5,709 nucleotides of DNA from an uncultured Lachnospiraceae bacterium (lineage in GTDB: Bacteria; Bacillota_A; Clostridia; Lachnospirales; Lachnospiraceae). The position numbers and the translations under genes were made by a program. Positions 1-5,709 of this stretch are shown piece after piece. Numbering within the stretch: position 1 is the first letter of the stretch; every line of letters begins with the position of its first letter. The notes under the pieces are model-generated. The model was not told the origin of the DNA and did no database searches. It saw only the letters and a list, made by a program, of their open reading frames with translations. Location of the stretch: assembly GCA_902795835.1 (NCBI GenBank), contig CADBNA010000261.1, forward strand, positions 1 to 5,709, read 5' to 3'.

Positions 1-593
1 CTCCCGTCGTCCAGCACCTTCAGCATACCGCTGGCTGCCACGCAAGCGCAGGCGAAGGCCTGGAAGCGCTCCTCCTCGCTGAAGTCAAGCATATATCCGG
101 CTGCGATCGCGGCGCCCAACGTCCCGCAGGTGCCGGTGGCATGATAGCCCATGGCCTTGTGGCCGGGCTGGATCGAGACCGCCATGGTGTAGCTGGCCTC
201 ATAGCCGATCACAGCAGCGCGAAGCATCTGGTCAACGCCAATACCATAGCGCTGCGCCAACGGCAGCAGGAGGCTGAAGATGGGGCTGCCCAAATGGATG
301 ATGCCGCTGTTGGTCCCGTCGTCAAAGTCCAGCGCATGACCGTTGAGCCCGTTGAGAAACACAGCTTCTTTCAGGGCCAGATCCCTTCCGGTGCCGACAG
401 CGCGAAAGCGTCCCGGCTCCGGCTGGGCAAAATCCCAGTATTTTTCCAGTTTGTCCTTCTGAAAGGTCGCGCCTGCACAAGTCACAGCCAGGTAATCCAA
501 AAGGCTGCGCCGGGCTCTTGCCATGACCTCGTCAGGTATGGGGCAGGCGTGTAGCTGCTCTAATGCAGCCATATATTCGATCGACTTGTTCAA
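1..593 (-). CDS. MmgE/PrpD family protein, N-terminal part (runs off left edge)
   Basis: The first 197 residues of an MmgE/PrpD-family enzyme are visible; the family is usually about 450 residues, so more than half lies outside the window. Family members include 2-methylcitrate dehydratase, cis-aconitate decarboxylase and iminodisuccinate epimerase, acting on small di- or tricarboxylates in the cytoplasm. Diagnostic motifs are HALDFDDGTNSGIIHLGSP (residues 86-104), matching the family's H-x-x-D-F-D-D-x-x-x-x-H-P-G active-site loop, and GYHATGTCGTLGAA (149-162), matching GFHxTGxxGTFGAA with the active-site His at about 151. The conserved lysine of the family's later K-R-x-H-P-G stretch lies beyond the edge. 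I chose the TTG at 593-591 because AGGAG (604-600) sits 6 bases upstream; the next in-frame ATG (residue 8) has no ribosome binding site. It is the third gene after a TRAP-type permease pair, suggesting it acts on the imported carboxylate. Family assignment is firm; the substrate is unknown. Confidence 0.93.
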   Translation of the reverse strand, partial: MNKSIEYMAALEQLHACPIPDEVMARARRSLLDYLAVTCAGATFQKDKLEKYWDFAQPEPGRFRAVGTGRDLALKEAVFLNGLNGHALDFDDGTNSGIIHLGSPIFSLLLPLAQRYGIGVDQMLRAAVIGYEASYTMAVSIQPGHKAMGYHATGTCGTLGAAIAAGYMLDFSEEERFQAFACACVAASGMLKVLDDG

Positions 594-598
594 ACGCG

Positions 599-604
599 TC
601 TCCT
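599..604 (-). promoter_or_regulatory. Ribosome binding site that fixes the TTG start of the MmgE/PrpD gene
   Basis: The minus strand reads AGGAGA, then CGCGT, then TTG. A near-consensus Shine-Dalgarno at ideal spacing before a TTG, and none before the next in-frame ATG, makes TTG the most likely initiation codon. Confidence 0.75.
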
Positions 605-612
605 GTCCATTT

Positions 613-670
613 GCAAGCCCGCTGCGGCAGAGAGACTTCGTTTATCTCCTCTGCTGGAATGCAGGCTTGC
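613..670 (-). repeat. Nested inverted repeat in the spacer before the MmgE/PrpD gene
   Basis: Two stems are nested in the 102-base spacer between the 96-aa membrane protein gene and the MmgE/PrpD gene. The outer arms are seven perfect pairs (GCAAGCC at 613-619 with GGCTTGC at 664-670). The inner arms are nine pairs with one bulged base (GCAGAGAGA at 627-635 with TCTCCTCTGC at 645-654), closing a 9-base loop. On the transcribed strand no U-run follows either stem, so this is not a standard intrinsic terminator. It could be an mRNA processing or stabilising element that sets different expression for transporter and enzyme. It ends about 9 bases before the AGGAG ribosome binding site, so it could also affect ribosome access. 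The pairing is seen; the function is inferred. Confidence 0.45.
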
Positions 671-695
671 TCTGTTTCTGTCTATCGTATCGTTT

Positions 696-986
696 TTATT
701 TTTCGCCTTCGTCCTTGGCGCTGTGTTTATCGGGCGTCAGGGCCTTTTCGCCGGCCAGATACATGGTCAGCAGGCCAAAGAGGATCAGGATCGTGGAAGC
801 CTTGATGATCACGGGGATAAAGGTCTTGTAGATCCAGGTGCAGATATTCGTCGCCGTCTCGCCGCCGATCAACAGAGCGATCAGGTAGCCGAAGAAGGTC
901 AGGCCGACCGCGAAGAGAACGATCTCGATACCATACCCGAAAATGATCTTGAAAATGTCCGAAATCTTCTTAAGCTTTTCTTTCAT
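696..986 (-). CDS. Small two-helix membrane protein, putative TRAP-type small subunit analogue
   Basis: This is a 96-residue protein with a short basic N-terminal segment (MKEKLKKISDIFK), a hydrophobic helix at about residues 18-41, a second at about 52-78, and a charged C-terminal tail (GEK...KDEGEK). I do not recognise a named family from sequence alone. It follows the TRAP-type large permease by only 13 bases and its ribosome binding site overlaps that gene's stop codon, so the two are almost certainly co-translated and probably form a complex. The usual partner of a TRAP large subunit is DctQ, about 160-180 residues with four helices; this protein is roughly half that and shows no DctQ signature I can identify. 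It could be a reduced or divergent DctQ or an unrelated accessory subunit. The CDS is certain in practice (spacing, ribosome binding site, clean hydrophobic pattern); the role is inferred from position. Confidence 0.85.
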   Translation of the reverse strand: MKEKLKKISDIFKIIFGYGIEIVLFAVGLTFFGYLIALLIGGETATNICTWIYKTFIPVIIKASTILILFGLLTMYLAGEKALTPDKHSAKDEGEK

Positions 987-993
987 GGTCGTT

Positions 994-1000
994 CCCTCCT
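994..1000 (-). promoter_or_regulatory. Ribosome binding site of the small membrane protein, overlapping the permease stop
   Basis: On the minus strand the permease stop TAA runs straight into GGAGGG, giving TAAGGAGGG, followed by AACGACC and ATG. AGGAGGG is close to a perfect anti-16S match with 7-base spacing. The overlap with the upstream stop favours translational coupling and balanced production of the two membrane subunits. Confidence 0.8.
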
Positions 1001-2364
1001 TACAGGCCCAGGATCGGCAGCCAGCCCATCAGCACGATCACTTCCATCAGGAACTGGGCGGCCACCCACCACAGATTGTTTTTGAACGTCTTGCCGAATT
1101 CAGACCCAGCCAGGGACATGCCAGCGTACATTCCCAATCCCAGAGGCGGGGTGATGCCGCACATGACGCCGCAGATGCAGGGCAGCATAGCGGCGGCCAG
1201 CACCGGGTTCACGCCTTTGGCCGCCAGGATGGTGATAAACACCGGTCCAAAGATAACGACCAGGGAGGAGCCGGGGATCACCATGCCCAACAGGCAGGTG
1301 ATCAGGCAGATAAACACGACCAGGCCAAACTTGCCCATGTTCATGCCTTCCATGAATACCAGCATCTCATCGGTCACGCCCAGATCCGTGAACATGGCGC
1401 CGATCATGTATCCGAACACGCACACGCCGATGGCCGGAGCGATGGTCTTGATACCGTCGGCAAACATCATGGCGATGGCGTGAGGCGTGCACTGTTTCTT
1501 GTCCTTGGCGATGATCACCGCGTAGATCGAGGCGAGACCGCCGATGAAGATCAGCAGGGACGAGGACATGTACTTGGCGCCGTCCTTGCCGAGCCGGTCG
1601 GTGAAGAAGGTGGACTTAAAGAAGTAATCCAGTACGAAGGGCAGCAGAATGATGACGGGCAGCAACAGACCTTGCCAGCCCACGCGAAAGGTCTCCTTCA
1701 GGCTAGGCAAATCTTCCTTCGCCATGGGCGCGACCTTGTAATACTTGCAGAACAGGAAAACCATGATCAGCCGCTGCAGCACGAACCAAAGGGAGCAGCC
1801 CCACAGGACGATCCAGAACTCCGCCTGGCTGATGAAGCCCTCGCCGTAAGCTGCCATGCCGGTCAGCGCGCCAAGCGCGGCGGTGATGTTCCCGCTGGGC
1901 GGGATCATATTGCCCAGATAGCTGGCGTTGGACTCAATGTTGGCGGCAAGTTCGGCAGGAAAGCCGGACTTTTTCATCGCCGGGATCGTAATGCTGCCTG
2001 TTGCCATCACGTTGCCCGGACCGGAGCCGGACAGGGCTCCCATAAACGCGCTGGCTACCACAGATACGTAGCCCGCGCCGCCGGTCACGCGCCCCAGCAG
2101 GGCGAGAATGAACGCGATGGCGCTGTCGATGACTTTGGTCTTCGTCAGCAGAATGGACATGGCGCAAAAGGCTGTCATCGAATACAGCAGCGAAGTCTTC
2201 AGGCCCATATTGATGTAGCCTCCCACACTGCCCCATGTGCCGGTGATCGTCAGCAGGATAATGAAACTGATCAGAACAGCCTCATAGACCGGTCTTTTCA
2301 GCAACAGGAACCAGACGATGATCACCACAAGCATGATCGCCAGGTAAGTTAATGCAGCTGGCAT
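1000..2364 (-). CDS. TRAP-type transporter large permease subunit (DctM family)
   Basis: This is a 454-residue polytopic inner-membrane protein, slightly longer than the usual 425-440 of DctM. Two related half-motifs mark the family. In the first half, MGALSGSGPGNVMATGS (residues 108-124) is followed by ITIPAMKKSGF (125-135) and MIPPSGNI (153-160). In the second half, GMVIPGSSLVVIFGP (360-374) is followed by GITPPLGLGMYAGMSLA (403-419). The paired P-P hairpins are where DctM proteins bind sodium and substrate in the elevator-type transport domain. The first-half wording (GSGPGNVMATGS, IPAMKKSGF) resembles the TAXI-type TRAP branch more than classical C4-dicarboxylate DctM. The ATG at 2364 has GAGAGGG ten bases upstream, and a stronger unpaired AGGAGG lies further up. 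It heads an operon with a small membrane protein and an MmgE/PrpD enzyme, so a carboxylate is the likely cargo. No binding-protein gene is visible. The family is secure; the substrate is unknown. Confidence 0.93.
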   Translation of the reverse strand: MPAALTYLAIMLVVIIVWFLLLKRPVYEAVLISFIILLTITGTWGSVGGYINMGLKTSLLYSMTAFCAMSILLTKTKVIDSAIAFILALLGRVTGGAGYVSVVASAFMGALSGSGPGNVMATGSITIPAMKKSGFPAELAANIESNASYLGNMIPPSGNITAALGALTGMAAYGEGFISQAEFWIVLWGCSLWFVLQRLIMVFLFCKYYKVAPMAKEDLPSLKETFRVGWQGLLLPVIILLPFVLDYFFKSTFFTDRLGKDGAKYMSSSLLIFIGGLASIYAVIIAKDKKQCTPHAIAMMFADGIKTIAPAIGVCVFGYMIGAMFTDLGVTDEMLVFMEGMNMGKFGLVVFICLITCLLGMVIPGSSLVVIFGPVFITILAAKGVNPVLAAAMLPCICGVMCGITPPLGLGMYAGMSLAGSEFGKTFKNNLWWVAAQFLMEVIVLMGWLPILGL

Positions 2365-2401
2365 GGTGTGTATACCCTCTCTTTCTATATGTTGTTTGTT
2401 T

Positions 2402-2407
2402 CCTCCT
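2402..2407 (-). promoter_or_regulatory. Perfect AGGAGG without a start codon, upstream of the permease gene
   Basis: The minus strand carries AGGAGG just after the TAG that ends the broken ATP-grasp gene, and 37 bases before the permease ATG. No ATG, GTG or TTG lies between the motif and that ATG, so it cannot serve a nearby start directly. It may be a ribosome standby site or a leftover of an earlier arrangement. Confidence 0.4.
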
Positions 2408-2412
2408 ACTGT

Positions 2413-2832
2413 CTATTTTTCAAGCGCATCCATCAAATAACGGACTCCTACACTCTCCGGGGCAAGTTTCTGTATACCCGGGACGGAATTTGCTTCGATC
2501 ATGACCCAACCCTGTGTCGACAAAGCCGGATCCCCTTCCGCGCTCATCATGAAAACGCCTTTTCCCCCGACGATTCATCCTGTTTAACGATAAATCGACT
2601 ATGCCAGTCCGTAAAAGCTTCCAGAGATTCTGGCCCTGAAACGGGGATCAGTTCTCTATGGTAAAACTCCTTGAATACTCGATAAGTCTCATCTTTGTGA
2701 GAGGTGAAATAAAAATGCTCAAAAAACAAGCGGATAATACTCGTTTGCATTAATGCTCAAAGCTAACGGGAGAATAGAATATTGGTCAGGATCTTTTGCG
2801 TTCAGAAGGTGAAAACCCTTTTCCGCGCGCAT
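2413..2832 (-). pseudogene. Broken sugar-transfer-associated ATP-grasp gene
   Basis: Three minus-strand frames join into one ATP-grasp-like protein. Frame one (from ATG 2832) gives GFHLLNAKDPDQYSILPLA and then INANEYYPLVF, ending at TGA 2721-2719. Removing one T from the T6 run (2726-2721) reads through into frame two: EHFYFTSHKDETYRVFKEF, HRELIPV and FIVKQDESSG, ending at TGA 2549-2547. Adding one G to the G5 run (2568-2564) restores GGKGVFMMSAEGDP, the glycine-rich ATP-binding loop, in frame three. That frame then jumps directly to GWVMIEANSVPGIQ, the family's C-terminal metal-binding E-x-N motif, and stops at TAG 2415-2413. The D/K-x-E-T-Y-x-x-F-K-x-F-Y, F-I-V-K and GWVMIE-x-N pattern fits the sugar-transfer-associated ATP-grasp family of polysaccharide loci. 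Between loop and E-x-N motif well over 100 residues are missing. Upstream the same frame continues with basic residues to a possible GTG at 2979 but crosses TAA codons at 2883 and 2961. The gene is non-functional. Confidence 0.82.
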
Positions 2833-3358
2833 ACTTATACGCAACATTGTTCGTCTCCATTTCCTTTGAAACGCTTTTCTTTATCGTATACCAAACAGAA
2901 GCCGCAAAAGCACCCGCTTTCGCAGCGCCCCTGCTTTAGGCAAGCGCCTGCTTTCCCGTTATTCAATCTCTCTTTTCACGTTGATGCCTACTCAATACAG
3001 CTTAATATCCATGGGATCGCACGTTCGATTATCTCCTCGATACTCGAACAAATCATTTTTTCTATTTTTTGAGTAGTCTCCACCTTTTCCTTTGCAAACA
3101 CTACAAGTCATTTTGGTATTGCTTCTCAAAGCACGTGCCTAGTTTATATACAGAATTGACGCACTTAAGCTCATGCCCACGCTCAATCTCACCATCCGAG
3201 CTTCCAACGACTTCGTGCCCTCCGAAAACGATGGTTAACATATATCGTTGTTTATGTTGAAGCTACACAGACATAAAGCCGCCCGGCAGAATCGCTGACA
3301 CCGTTTATAAGGATCCGGTCAGCTGGATCTCTACCGTAATACCAAGAAACAATCATTT
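2833..3358 (-). other. AT-rich stretch without an intact gene
   Basis: No convincing gene fills this stretch. Nearest the pseudogene (2833-2979) an Arg/Lys-rich minus frame in phase with it probably represents its decayed N-terminus. At 3241-3101 a minus-strand open frame of 46 codons (starting MLTIVFGGHEVVG) has a protein-like look but no ribosome binding site and no family I recognise. Just past the ligase stop, a weak 5-base-pair hairpin (GATCC/GGATC) lacks a U-run, so I do not call a terminator. The base composition is visibly more AT-rich than the permease gene. It reads as a degraded boundary between the polysaccharide genes and the transporter operon. Confidence 0.5.
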
Positions 3359-4585
3359 TCAGACAAGCTCTGGCAGCAGGTCTCTCCTCATGATGTCCCT
3401 GCCATTGATATCAACGACCTTAACGTTTTCGAGGATCGTCCTCTCTTTTCTGTTGAATTCCTCCACACTGTCCGCAACGATATTCATCCCGGCGATACGG
3501 TCGCTGCTGCTGTTGGCTCCATGCATTTCCGTCCCCTTGATGCGTACTGGGTGAAACTCATTAATCAGGCCCTGCTCCTCCATCTTGTCAAAGCCCTCAA
3601 AATGATCAAATATGCCGGGCTGACAATAGATAAAGTCGTTGACCACGATCTTATGGCCCATATCCTTCAGGCGTAGATCCGGCTCCATGCCGAGTGTGAT
3701 ATCAATGGTAGCCGTGATCACGTCCACCCCGCAGGAGTATTTGATCAGCAGCCACTTCATATTGCCGCCTGTTCTCGCGCAAAACTCCAGAACGGAGACT
3801 CTCTCTTCGTTATTCAGAAGTTGGATCAACAGCGGTGCATTTACCAGTCCAAAGGCATCCGCGATCTTCTGTGCGATCTCTTCGATCTGTTGAAGTACCG
3901 CCTCAGGAGCCGCCACCGGATACCGTCCTCTGAAGATCACGAAGCGATCCTCATAGCGGATCTTTTCGCTGTTGGTCACCGCCAGAATGTGTGCCTTGCC
4001 ATTGACCACGAATGCGTCGACGCTGATCTCGTCCCCGGAGAAAAACTCCTCTACGATCACCCCGCCGCTGCGGCTGATCTGTCTTGCTTCCTCGTAATAG
4101 CGCTTCAACTCTTCCAGGTTTTCTGCTTTCCGCACACCGCGGGAGCTGTACGCGTCCACCGGTTTGACCACCAACGGGTAACGCAGGGTGGAAACAACAT
4201 CCAAATCCAGCTGCTTTGATTCAACATAATCCGTAGTCGGGATGCCGGCCTCTTTGAAGATTCTCTTCATACGGATCTTATCCGATACATCCTGAGCTGT
4301 TTTATAATCGATATAGCAAGGTAGACCAAGAAGCTCTGAGACCTCCGCCACCACAAGCAGGACCTGATCAGCACAGACCGTAAGCAGGAAGTCCACTTTT
4401 TCTGTGACCGCGATATCTTTTATCGCCTCGATATCAAAGATATTGACGTTATAAAAAATGTCCGCATACGGTCTGGCGACCGCATTCGGGCTGCCATCCG
4501 CCAAAACCGTGGTGATTCCGCGGCTTTTCAGCTGTTTGATCAATTCGATCTGTGGAACACCGCCTGCGATAACGAATGCTTTCAT
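3359..4585 (-). CDS. ATP-grasp domain ligase, probably amino-acid/carboxylate-amine type
   Basis: This is a 408-residue cytoplasmic ligase of normal family length. ATP-grasp enzymes activate a carboxylate as an acylphosphate and join it to an amine or thiol. Residues 1-95 form a Rossmann-like pre-ATP-grasp domain (MKAFVIAGGVPQIELIKQLK, then TTVLADGSPNA). The ATP-grasp core follows: SDKIRMKRIFKEAGIPT (101-117), YPLVVKP (136-142) with ATP-binding Lys141, VDAYSSRGV (143-151) as the glycine-containing loop, and GGVIVEEFFSGDEISVDAF (174-192) with hinge glutamates 179-180. Metal-binding LEFCARTGG (266-274) has Glu267 and Arg271. Cys269 stands where many relatives have Asn, while E-x-x-x-R-x-G-G is kept as in L-amino-acid ligases. 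The C-terminal 100 residues form the extra domain seen in those ligases. I start at ATG 4585, where homology begins and AGGGG lies 10 bases upstream; a longer frame to 4753 has no homology or ribosome binding site. It follows a polysaccharide polymerase gene, suggesting modification of a surface glycan. Substrate unknown. Confidence 0.9.
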   Translation of the reverse strand: MKAFVIAGGVPQIELIKQLKSRGITTVLADGSPNAVARPYADIFYNVNIFDIEAIKDIAVTEKVDFLLTVCADQVLLVVAEVSELLGLPCYIDYKTAQDVSDKIRMKRIFKEAGIPTTDYVESKQLDLDVVSTLRYPLVVKPVDAYSSRGVRKAENLEELKRYYEEARQISRSGGVIVEEFFSGDEISVDAFVVNGKAHILAVTNSEKIRYEDRFVIFRGRYPVAAPEAVLQQIEEIAQKIADAFGLVNAPLLIQLLNNEERVSVLEFCARTGGNMKWLLIKYSCGVDVITATIDITLGMEPDLRLKDMGHKIVVNDFIYCQPGIFDHFEGFDKMEEQGLINEFHPVRIKGTEMHGANSSSDRIAGMNIVADSVEEFNRKERTILENVKVVDINGRDIMRRDLLPELV

Positions 4586-4878
4586 ATGGTTCTGTCCCCT
4601 TTTTGTGCTGTTCTTTGCACTTTCTGAAATTCTCATCCATTTGAGCTGCAAGTCGATTGGCCGACCAGTGGGAAATCTTCGTGGCGGTGTCAATCGTCGC
4701 TTGTATGTATACTTGACATGCTCTTGTTTACAGCAGCTGGTAGTCTGTATCACTTAACTGTAATGACGAAACAATATTTCATCCTGTAAGTCGGCGAACA
4801 CAAGCAGGCTGGCGTTTGTATCAACAATAATTATGACATCAATAAACGCAACAAACTATTGGATATCTTCTGCGTCGA
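4586..4878 (-). other. Intergenic gap between polymerase and ATP-grasp ligase
   Basis: The 293 bases hold no supported gene. On the minus strand a consensus TTGACA (4693-4688) could be a -35 element for the ligase, but no acceptable -10 lies 16-18 bases downstream. A TATACA at 4711-4706 has no matching -35. No hairpin with a U-run follows the polymerase stop. A short minus-strand open stretch (about 4855-4757, including IIVDTNASLLVFADLQDE) looks protein-like but has no start and is bounded by stops. It could be a remnant or chance. Confidence 0.4.
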
Positions 4879-5709
4879 CTACTGGCCGTATACAGTGTTA
4901 GCAACATCCATCTGGTTCCATTGAAAGGCTTTTTCGCCAGCCCGTTCATAGTACCCGTTCATCAAAAAGACTACATAATACAGCATATAAAATGTACCAT
5001 GGGTATGAGCAGTAAAGAATGAAATTCCTATAATGATAACCGTGATCCAATAATAAGCTCTTTTCAGTCGGAGCAAGCCCCGTCCGTAGAACCAGTAGGT
5101 AAAGAAGACCCCGATCAGTCCCCACTTAATGTATGTTGCGTAAAAACCGGCCAGGTTGAAATCAAGCGTGCTGGAAACATTGGCTCTGCCAAACAAAACG
5201 GCACTGCCAGTGATGGTTCTGATATAATTCCTTGCCAATCGAACCCGACCATCAATGGCATTCGTTCCCTCGGTATCCATGATAATCCGGTTTACGCTTC
5301 TATGAAAGACCGGGACAAAAGCATACGCAAGGATCAACAGCACAATAATCGCCACAACAGCAATTGTTGTGCGCAAAGAAAAAACCTTCCGCAGGTCGAC
5401 GCGTTTTCCCGCTGGTGTATGCCTGTACACCAGGAGATACAGAGCCCACAGCCCTATCACGGCTACGATACTGAATCCGGAAGTCGATAAAAGCATCGCG
5501 GACGAGATCAAGATAGCCTTATTCCTTCTCCACTTTGTCATTCCGGGAGTCAAAACGAGCAAACACAGGACCGGAAAGCTGTACAGGAACAGATGCGACG
5601 GCTCAAGAAAAAAAGCAGCAGGTCGGTAAAGCCTATTCGAGGCGGTGGTCATCTGGGAATGGCGGATCCAGATTGCATTCTGGTTGACCAGCAGGCTCAG
5701 GGGGCACAG
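4879..5709 (-). CDS. O-antigen polymerase/ligase-like membrane protein, C-terminal part (runs off right edge)
   Basis: The frame is open to the right edge, so the start lies outside; 276 residues plus the TAG stop are visible. The ATG at 5652 is internal: nineteen further in-frame codons (beginning LCPLSLLVNQNAIW) precede it without a stop. Hallmarks are the motif R-x-A-A-F-F-L-E-P-S-H-L (RPAAFFLEPSHL), matching the R-x-x-S-x-F-x-E-P-x-x-x-A/F loop of Wzy and related polymerases, followed by LLSTSGFSIVAV, another region typical of these proteins. At least five hydrophobic helices follow the motif, with a large polar loop between the third and fourth (SVNRIIMDTEGTNAIDGRVR), as expected for this fold. 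The likely role is polymerising lipid-linked oligosaccharide repeat units on the outer face of the cell membrane for capsule or exopolysaccharide. The downstream ATP-grasp ligase fits a surface-glycan locus. Sequence in this family diverges strongly, so polymerase versus ligase cannot be settled here. Confidence 0.85.
   Translation of the reverse strand: MCPLSLLVNQNAIWIRHSQMTTASNRLYRPAAFFLEPSHLFLYSFPVLCLLVLTPGMTKWRRNKAILISSAMLLSTSGFSIVAVIGLWALYLLVYRHTPAGKRVDLRKVFSLRTTIAVVAIIVLLILAYAFVPVFHRSVNRIIMDTEGTNAIDGRVRLARNYIRTITGSAVLFGRANVSSTLDFNLAGFYATYIKWGLIGVFFTYWFYGRGLLRLKRAYYWITVIIIGISFFTAHTHGTFYMLYYVVFLMNGYYERAGEKAFQWNQMDVANTVYGQ

Noticed and set aside
943..2352. 469-codon plus-strand open frame opposite the permease gene
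   Set aside because: It is the antisense of a well-conserved DctM-family gene, is extremely rich in His, Gln, Asp and Gly, and has no recognisable domain; it is a composition artefact.
3020..3072. T-runs near TCGA repeats as a plus-strand terminator
   Set aside because: The stem is only about 4 bp, it lies too far from the T-runs, and no plus-strand gene exists for it to terminate.
3101..3241. 46-codon minus-strand open frame starting MLTIVFGGHEVVG
   Set aside because: It looks somewhat protein-like and could be a remnant of a surface-glycan gene, but it has no ribosome binding site and no family I recognise.
3301..3340. Possible terminator after the ATP-grasp ligase gene
   Set aside because: The best stem is only 5 bp (GATCC/GGATC) with an 8-base loop and is not followed by a U-run on the transcribed strand.
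4665..4693. TTGACA as the -35 of a promoter for the ATP-grasp ligase
   Set aside because: At 17-base spacing the -10 position reads CACTGG, far from TATAAT, and neighbouring spacings are no better.
4586..4753. 56-residue N-terminal extension of the ATP-grasp ligase (ATG at 4753)
   Set aside because: The extension has no ATP-grasp homology, is unlike the rest in composition, and lacks a ribosome binding site; the start at 4585 has one and opens directly with the conserved first strand.
4757..4855. Minus-strand open stretch with IIVDTNASLLVFADLQDE, resembling the start of a PIN-domain toxin
   Set aside because: There is no start codon with a ribosome binding site, stops flank it closely, and the rest of a PIN domain is absent.

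Overview
The window looks like a gut-type, moderate-GC member of the Firmicutes (Clostridia). The evidence is indirect: strong AGGAGG-type ribosome binding sites, a TTG start behind one of them, and an exopolysaccharide gene set beside a TRAP-type transporter operon. No rRNA, tRNA or taxonomically diagnostic gene is present, so the assignment is an inference. Every gene I can support lies on the minus strand, so transcription runs from high to low coordinates.

Right part (5709 to 3359), cell-surface polysaccharide end. A Wzy/O-antigen-polymerase-like membrane protein enters from the right edge (its C-terminal 276 residues are visible). A 293-base gap without a convincing gene follows, then a complete 408-residue ATP-grasp ligase of the amino-acid-ligase/carboxylate-amine-ligase type. 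Such ligases occur in capsule loci, where one possible job is attaching an amino acid to a sugar or building a small amide precursor. The exact reaction cannot be read from the sequence.

Middle (3358 to 2365), an AT-richer stretch of about 1 kb that no intact gene fills. Its left half holds a broken second ATP-grasp gene of a different family, the sugar-transfer-associated ATP-grasp. The homologous protein can be rebuilt by joining three reading frames. It carries a homopolymer frameshift in a T6 run, another in a G5 run, possible in-frame stops in its N-terminal part, and a missing middle of the catalytic domain. This supports reading the stretch as the decayed edge of the polysaccharide locus.

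Left part (2364 to 1), a compact GC-richer catabolic operon: a TRAP-type large permease (DctM family, 454 aa), a 96-aa protein with two membrane helices whose ribosome binding site abuts the permease stop codon, a 102-base spacer with a nested inverted repeat, and the N-terminal 197 residues of an MmgE/PrpD-family enzyme starting at TTG. The likely job is sodium-driven uptake of a carboxylate followed by its dehydration, decarboxylation or epimerisation. No solute-binding protein is seen, and the small membrane protein is about half the size of a usual DctQ subunit. This departure from the standard TRAP layout is the most interesting functional question in the window. I found no CRISPR array, insertion sequence, RNA gene or clear intrinsic terminator.
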